From Linum tenue (lineage: Eukaryota > Streptophyta > Magnoliopsida > Malpighiales > Linaceae), in contig CAMGYJ010000011.1 of assembly GCA_946122785.1 (NCBI GenBank), forward strand, positions 372,001-436,000: a DNA stretch of 64,000 bases, read 5' to 3'. Under the pieces are notes generated by a model that was not told the DNA's origin, did no database searches, and was given only the letters and a program-made list of their open reading frames with translations. Position 1 is the stretch's first letter. Each line of letters opens with the position of its first letter. The position numbers and the translations under genes are program-made. Below are positions 58,391 through 64,000 of this stretch, one piece after another.

Positions 58391-59869
58391 GTTTGCTTGT
58401 CCCCAAGCAAACCAAGTCAGATACAAGGTAAGCTAAAAACATTTCAATCATGCAACCTTGGGGACATATTCATATAAGCACAAAACACGTGAATCATACT
58501 GGCTTTTGATCATTAACATATGGACAACTTCAACAACAACCTGGACAACCCACTACAGAAGACATTCGAGTGCAGTAAAATCGGGTAAAGGAAGAGTTTC
58601 CCTTCTGGTCACCACCAACATAGACTTGAATCAAACACTTGACCAAGACAGTCACTCGCATGCATCATACTCAAGACATCAGAATCAAGAACGAGCCATC
58701 TAGGTCCTCACCGGGGTAGAGAGCATAAAACACAGGAAATGAATCACTCACTCTCGACCAGTGGGGTCAGGACAATTTGATGCGAAAAATGTGCATGCTT
58801 TATTCTCTCAAATCCTAACGTCTCTTCACCATGATGGCAGCCTCTAAATGTTAGAGTTCACACACGGGATGTCACCACTAACTAATCCGGAGGTCTTAGA
58901 CACAGGTTCAAGTGACTGGCTAGGGTCTTGGACATGGGGAAAAGGCCTTATAGGTTGTGGAAGTATTCATAGCACAAGGTTCCACAGTTCCAAGCAAAAC
59001 AAACTCACAATCAATCAAACCTCTTACTTTCTTTATGCCATTCTGCATTCCTCAAATTCTTTAGAGCACAAGAGCGAAGGAGATCACAATAATGTTAGTG
59101 TCTCTAAGCCAGACTGCTAAGAAACACTACATAATGAAAGCTAAAGAGAGCTTTCATTCATTTTTTTTTTTTTTTTTTCATTTCTTGAGAGAACCACCAC
59201 CTCTGCACATTTTTCAAACACACGTCCAAATTTTAGGCATTACCTCCGACCCTCACATTATATTTAGCAAAAATAGCAGAGAATATGCAAAAACCACTTT
59301 GTGGAACCTTCTAAGAGATGCAAAAGGGTGATTTTCCATTGTAGACCGAAAGAAAGAAAAGTACACGACTCAAAGGGACTGACTAGGGGGTGTGACACAC
59401 AAGGACAATCAGTTTGGTCGTGGGCTATTCCTATGCCTCCATCATCTTAGCTAGTAACAATGTGAATGCTACACATCATGGAAGAGGGAACTATCACACA
59501 AGAAAGAAACGAGCAGGCTCAAATCTCACATGGCTACCTATATGCTTTATCTCTCGTTCTGATTCCCTGAACTAGATGCATAAACGACTGTCAAGAGCAA
59601 GTGATCAAACCAAGTCACAGTTGGTAAGCAAACAGTTGAAAAACTGAACCCCTACACAACTCTACTGCACGTCTCAGTCATCATTATAGGTTGTCTCAGT
59701 CACAATCCAGTCATCATGCATCAATTATAACAGCCATTCGATTCATCAATTAAACCACAGTGCCAATACGATCAAGCAAACAACAGTACTTGGAGCCCTC
59801 AAATCTCGAGATTTGGACAGTGGACTAGGCTCCAAGCACACATATATACGTTCCAATAAAGACAAAGCA
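58391..59869 (-). other. Non-coding 3' spacer of the non-autonomous element
   Basis: No ORF is supported. The part 59750-59870 is also present at 1-124. A T-run lies at 59162-59178. Confidence 0.5.
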
Positions 59870-59925
59870 CCCCCCCCCCCACACACACACACACTTAAGT
59901 TCGACATTGCCCTCAATGGAGAAGA
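59870..59925 (-). other. Conserved TTGAGG box plus polypurine-like tract
   Basis: The same arrangement as 124-158, here with a longer GTGTGT/G run, about 1.5 kb before the LTR-adjacent tract. Confidence 0.6.
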
Positions 59926-60175
59926 GGGAAGGGGAACGATGTTAACAGGAAATGATGAGCGGGAACGCTGACTGGAAGGCAGACTAGTCAAGAGCAGGGG
60001 ACTGGAAGGGGACCAGTCCAACTGGCATAGAGCTGGAGTCATGAAAACACACACACTGGGTGAAAGAAACTATAGTTCCAAGTGGAAACCGAAAAACAAA
60101 CAAAATAAAAACAAACCGTGGTGGGGTTGCCTCCCCACAAGCGCTTCTTTACCGTCGTGAGTCGGATGGTGGCTC

Positions 60176-61051
60176 CTAAGTTTCGGTCCACCCTAGAACC
60201 TCCTTGAAGTTGAGGTTCTCATTAATGAGATGGAGTCTCAAGTCACGAGCATGTGATGTGATAGGTGATGAAGATGACTCGTGGCCTTGAGGAAGATGAA
60301 GTCTCCACTCTCGATACCTCTCATTCGCGTCTGCTCTTGTCTCATTGCCCCAAACCAGATAAGATATATTCGATTGACCACCATCGCATCCACCAAGAGG
60401 GATCGATGTTGATGTGGTCTTGGTTTGGCAAAGAGACACTGCAAATGGGTCATTGCCAAGCAGCTCTTTGAAGTTTGGTGGAGATATCACATGTAACTCA
60501 TGGCCGGTACATGCCTCTTCCACCTAAACTTCTTCCTCAGCCTGGACACCACTTGCTTCTTTAACCCCCCTTCCTTCATCAGAATGTGGTCTCTCCCCTT
60601 GGAAAAGATCAAGAACTTCCACTTCTTTGCTTTCTTCCTCATCCTCCACAATTTCTTCCCTCACCCTTTCTCGCTCTTCTTCTTCTAGCACAGATTGGAG
60701 AGCAAGTCGCCATGTAATTTCTTCAATGAGATCATCTTGCATCTCCTCGCTCGGGCCCAACATATCATAGCGGAAATGGGGAAAGTTGTGATCTACCACC
60801 AGAGGATACACTTGATCATGATTATCATGGGAGCTTTCCGTGACAACTTCTGTATGCTCCTCAACATCCTCATGATTGCCTTCTTCTTCCTCCTCCTCTA
60901 CTTGTATGGCAGTATAAAGGTTGTCTTGAGAAAACTGTGCACAAGCTTTCTCAATGACCTCTATGTGCTTCTTTATGCTCTGAAGGGTATCCTCTGTTTC
61001 ACGGGGAAAGGAGAATTCAGTTTGGGCCATGGCCTGGATATGAGGATCCAT
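60176..61051 (-). pseudogene. Acidic ORF in place of gag-pol, one in-frame stop
   Basis: A single frame of 291 codons is broken only by a TAG at 60524-60526. It begins MDPHIQAMAQTEFSFPRETE with a coiled-coil-like helix (about residues 18-50), continues through Glu-rich runs, and after the stop reads LHVISPPNFKELLGNDPFAV. No protease or nucleic-acid-binding motif is seen. Upstream, 61127-61440 holds Tyr/Pro-rich frames (PPPPEWYYPETSW) with stops, which may be the ancestral gag start. The product is unknown; its position suggests a structural or accessory protein. Confidence 0.45.
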
Positions 61052-61516
61052 CTCGAGAAAGGATCTCTCAAGTACTCAAGCAATCTGCTCCACGAGAATC
61101 CTCAAGTGATAGTTTGGATCTGGCTGTCAAGTGTAGCATGGCTCTGCCGGATGGCCCATGAAGGCTGTGGCTAAATCAAGATCTGATGGCCTTTCTAGTT
61201 GTGGGAGGAATTCTTCTTGGTAATGAGATTGTTCTTGAAATACCCAAAGGTCTAATTGTTCTGCGTAGTAGGGGGTTGGTACTGAAACCCGACTCCATAG
61301 TCTTCTCCTCCTTGGGTGCTCCAGGAAGTCTCGGGGTAATACCACTCGGGTGGTGGTGGATAGCCCCAATGGTTGGAGAAGCCTTGATAATCCATGTATC
61401 AGATCTGCACCAACAAAAACAAAATACCCAAGTGAAAAGCAAGGGTGGAAAAGAGAGGATGCATAAAACTAAATGCTAAAGTAACAGACTTTCACGTTTC
61501 TACAATAACCTAGAGT

Positions 61517-61534
61517 TTCCCGGCAACGGCGCCA
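61517..61534 (-). other. Primer-binding site, tRNA-Asp
   Basis: TGGCGCCGTTGCCGGGAA on the minus strand, six bases from the LTR edge at 61541. Confidence 0.88.
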
Positions 61535-61540
61535 AAAACT

Positions 61541-62713
61541 TGACACGCTAAAACACAACACCAAACTTCGACCAAGTGTAATCGCAATCCGGAAATGCAG
61601 TAAAGTGGCAAGCTCTATTTGTCAACCCGGGGTCTAATCTACTGCCTACTCCGTGATTATCTATTATCTAGCAAACTAAGTCGAGTGATTGTGATTTTAA
61701 CTAAAAGCAGTAAGAAAGCAGAAAATGGTTCAAAGTTCTTTAGCAAGGGAAGAGTCACTCGGGAATGAGTCCCCCTAGCTCCTTAGTTAGGTCAAGGTTG
61801 TAATTATCTTTGGTTGATTTACTGTTGATTAAACTGCGGAAGATCCGACAGTAACTTGGAATCTCTTAAGCTGACCAAGCCTATCAGACAGACTACCTGG
61901 CAGATGACTAGTCTTCACTAGGATAGAACACTGAGGCAGTTAACACAGAACTCCACTACTGGAATTGGATTCCAGTACAAAGCAGTCATACTCATAACAA
62001 TGGGAAGAATCTGCTATGGGATGTCAATTTTCACTCCCGGGGATGCAATCTGGGATTCAATGGTGAGAAATCCACTCCAAATAGCTCCTAGGGTTTGTTC
62101 TTCGCACTTTCTCTCTCTAAAACTCTATTTTTTTTCTCAAAACCTCGATTCTCTCTCCATTGGCTCGAATCTGCCTAAAAAACCCGATTCTAGGCGAAAT
62201 ACGGGCTGAATTACAGTCGTAATTCTTCCCTGCCCGTATTTTGCCCAAAACGCGTGTTTTGGTTAAGTTTCTGCGCATCCAAGGCTTCTCTCGGCAGTGA
62301 AAATACGGGCATGGGAGGGGAAAATACGGTCGTATTTCTCCTGCCCGTATTTCTTCCTCCGCTCCTGTTTAATGCTTCGTTTCTCCCTCAACCGGACTCC
62401 GAATCAGTCGTCGTTTGATCCCAGACGCTCGTAGTCACGTCCTCTTTCTTTTCATGAAAAGATTACATGATTATTTGTCCATAATATGAGGTAGAAATTC
62501 ATTCTTCCTCAGGTCATGCTCGAGTTTCTTCTCCCGAATTGCCAAATGATCTCCGATTGACTTGAAACTTGCGCCTATGCTTCACTTTACGTGCTAGGAC
62601 CTGAAATATGACAAAATAACACAACCTAGCATAAAATAGGCCAAGACACCACAAATTTGAGCCAAAACGGTTAAAAAACAAGGGTGAAAACATGTGCAAA
62701 TACGACGCTATCA
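61541..62713 (-). repeat. 5' LTR (1173 bp)
   Basis: The partner of 56980-58371. The segment lost here is bounded in the other copy by TACAAAGCA direct repeats (57328-57336, 57621-57629), suggesting slippage or single-strand annealing deletion. Confidence 0.9.
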
Positions 62714-63056
62714 GAAACCATCTTACTAAAGTTCCGATTACTGTTTGAATAAGGATACAATTATGAGTTTTTATTTATTTAATTTACTTATTCTTTATAA
62801 ACAGTAAATTTATTATATATATACAATAAAATGTATTGGTATATCGTGTAAGTAATTGTGGTTTAATGGAAGATGCCAAAGCTAATAATAAGGGGGTTCC
62901 ATGTTCAAATCCTAGCTATAGCATAAATTAATATCCCTTTTTTTATGTTCTAGTCTCAATCCAAGGGTGTGCCATGGAACACCCGAACTACATGCTATCT
63001 TCGCCACTGGCGACGAAGACGGTGGCTAGAGTCCGAAGCATAAAAGGAAATTGGTA

Positions 63057-63133
63057 AGAACCCCAAAGTTAAACGCGGCCATTGTGAATAGTACATGGAT
63101 GGCTGACCTCTCGAAAATCACCATGCTATGCAA
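63057..63133 (+). pseudogene. 5S rRNA-like fragment (3' two thirds)
   Basis: AGAACCCCAAAGTTAAACGC, then TAGTAC.ATGGATGGCTGACC and a final CATGCTATGCAA follow plant 5S rRNA from its middle to its 3' end with about two thirds identity by eye, including the internal control region. The 5' third is missing. It could come from a Cassandra-type TRIM, whose LTRs carry 5S sequence, or from a dispersed 5S copy. Confidence 0.55.
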
Positions 63134-63480
63134 TCTAAGCAAAATCCTGCGAGGTAGATATGTACATACGTATTTTAAAATAAAATAAAAGACAAAAATA
63201 TGGGGTGTGAACTTGGGTTGTCATGAAATATTTAGGGGTGAAATTACCGACAAATAATAATATTTTGGATAATGTCTATTTATTACCCAAACCTTTTCCG
63301 AAATTTTTGTTTTAACCAACCCTATTGGAATGCTATTAATTAGCCAAGCTTATCGTAAACGATCAAAGTATTGGTTATACTCCGGTTACCATTAAGTATT
63401 TGTTAACGGTGCTCTTTCTCAGCATCCACCTCAACGTCCACATCAGCGTCCAATAAAATAAAATAAATTCTAAAATACAA
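63134..63480. mobile_element. MULE-like terminal region
   Basis: Sequence from about 63230 (TTACCGACAAATAATAATA..., TTATTACCCAAACC, GTTAACGGTGC, CACATCAGCG) resembles in layout the ends of the Pack-MULEs in this window, though not their exact units. No partner end lies inside the window. Confidence 0.35.
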
Positions 63481-64000
63481 AATTAAAATTAAAAAACTCT
63501 TCTCCCCCATCTCCTCAACCACCCCATCTTCTCCACATTCCACCCTCGCCTCTATCTCTCCTCCCTCCTCTGGCTTTCACCAAACACCGCCACAACGCAC
63601 ACGTTCACACCCCATCGTATATACCCTAAGAACAACATTCAAAAGCGGCAACATCTGCCGCTACCTTCTCTTCCCCTCCGCCACAATAGCGTCCCTGCCC
63701 AAATATCTTGCCAAAAAAACCCACTCTGAATCTCAACTCACCACATCCAAAACCCACTCCCTCAAAGGCCACCCAAGCTCCCCCTGATCGGAAACATGCA
63801 TAACCTCATCGGTGCACTCCCAACAAACCAAATTCCCCTAATTCTCTAAACGATGTAAAGCAGAACTCGATGTAAAGTGGCTTGACGATTTTGTGCTTAT
63901 TCAATTCCAAATAGAAACCTAACCGGCTCTCGAAAGGGGAAGACGAGACGACCTTAGACTCGAAGGTCGTCGGGTTCCAAAGGATTGGGTCGTCCTAATT
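63481..64000 (+). pseudogene. Cytochrome P450 N-terminal fragment (CYP71-like) in captured genic DNA
   Basis: At 63768-63827 the frame reads PPKLPLIGNMHNLIGALP, the proline-rich hinge and following block of CYP71-clan P450s. Just upstream in another frame KYLAKKTHSESQ fits the variable linker after the membrane anchor. A frameshift near 63765 and the absence of downstream P450 sequence make it a fragment. The GC/pyrimidine-rich context up to the window edge looks like a captured 5' UTR and exon. Confidence 0.6.

Larger units (their letters stand above)
56980..62713 (-). mobile_element. Complete non-autonomous Athila-type LTR element (5.7 kb), TSD GAAAC
   Basis: LTRs at 56980-58371 (3') and 61541-62713 (5') share TGACxCGC and GCTATCA edges. 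The element lies between exact GAAAC copies (56975-56979, 62714-62718). It has a tRNA-Asp PBS and a purine tract next to the 3' LTR, but no protease, RT, RNase H or integrase. The interior holds acidic ORFs (60176-61051) and a non-coding 1.5-kb spacer. Confidence 0.93.
56651..63009 (-). mobile_element. hAT element split by a nested LTR element, TSD GCGACGGA/GCGACGAA
   Basis: The ends TAGTGGCATAGC and the reverse of CAGTGGCGAAGA lie between 8-bp copies with one mismatch (56643-56650, 63010-63017). The parts 56651-56979 and 62714-63009 belong to the hAT element; without the insertion it is about 620 bp. It retains a transposase C-terminus on the minus strand. Confidence 0.85.

Noticed and set aside
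1..64000. CRISPR arrays, bacterial operons, tRNA genes
   Set aside because: None seen; repeats are transposon-derived and the DNA is plant nuclear in character. The tRNA-like matches are only primer-binding sites.

Overview
The window looks like nuclear DNA of a eudicot plant. The three host genes have plant-type introns or plant protein signatures, AT-rich intergenic DNA alternates with GC-rich exons, and most of the sequence is typical angiosperm transposon material: Athila-clade LTR elements primed by tRNA-Asp, long-TIR MULEs, hAT and Tourist MITEs, an L1-type LINE and a probable Helitron end. All assignments come from reading the sequence; no database search was run.

Layout. 1-10189 is the 5' part of a minus-strand Athila-clade retrotransposon (5' LTR, PBS, broken gag-pol, and an intact 480-codon ORF downstream of integrase that has its own LTR-like promoter and an intron). 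It sits in an older plus-strand Athila relic (about 10190-12700), which also holds a hAT element. A hAT MITE and a small Cys-rich host gene (minus, 14991-15242) follow. 16241-22278 is a four-exon alpha/beta hydrolase gene; its first two introns are swollen by a Pack-MULE, a Tourist MITE, a hAT element and a MULE-type MITE. 22509 to about 23500 is a probable Helitron remnant.

25429-41830 is a deep nest. An L1-type LINE is split by a pol-less Athila-type element (32063-40499, TSD CCATG). That element's 5' LTR holds a solo LTR (37169-39548, TSD ATGGC), which in turn holds a Tourist MITE and a hAT MITE. Two further LTRs and a truncated gag lie to the left, and a gypsy pol C-terminus relic to the right.

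42312-46934 holds three hAT elements with exact 8-bp TSDs. One of them carries a host-gene-like reading frame. 48143-48829 is a two-exon dCTP pyrophosphatase (MazG-like) gene. 49210-51489 is a Pack-MULE carrying pieces of a GDSL esterase gene. 51675-53793 is a MuDR-like element with two converging transcription units. 54697-63009 holds more hAT elements, the last split by a 5.7-kb non-autonomous LTR element. The right edge holds a 5S rRNA-like fragment and a cytochrome P450 fragment in another MULE-like context.

The three host genes share no visible pathway. The main story is layered transposition, capture of host exons by MULEs and a hAT element, and an unusual promoter architecture in the Athila-type LTRs, in which family-specific CpG-containing half-sites are repeated around a shared AACGCG core.
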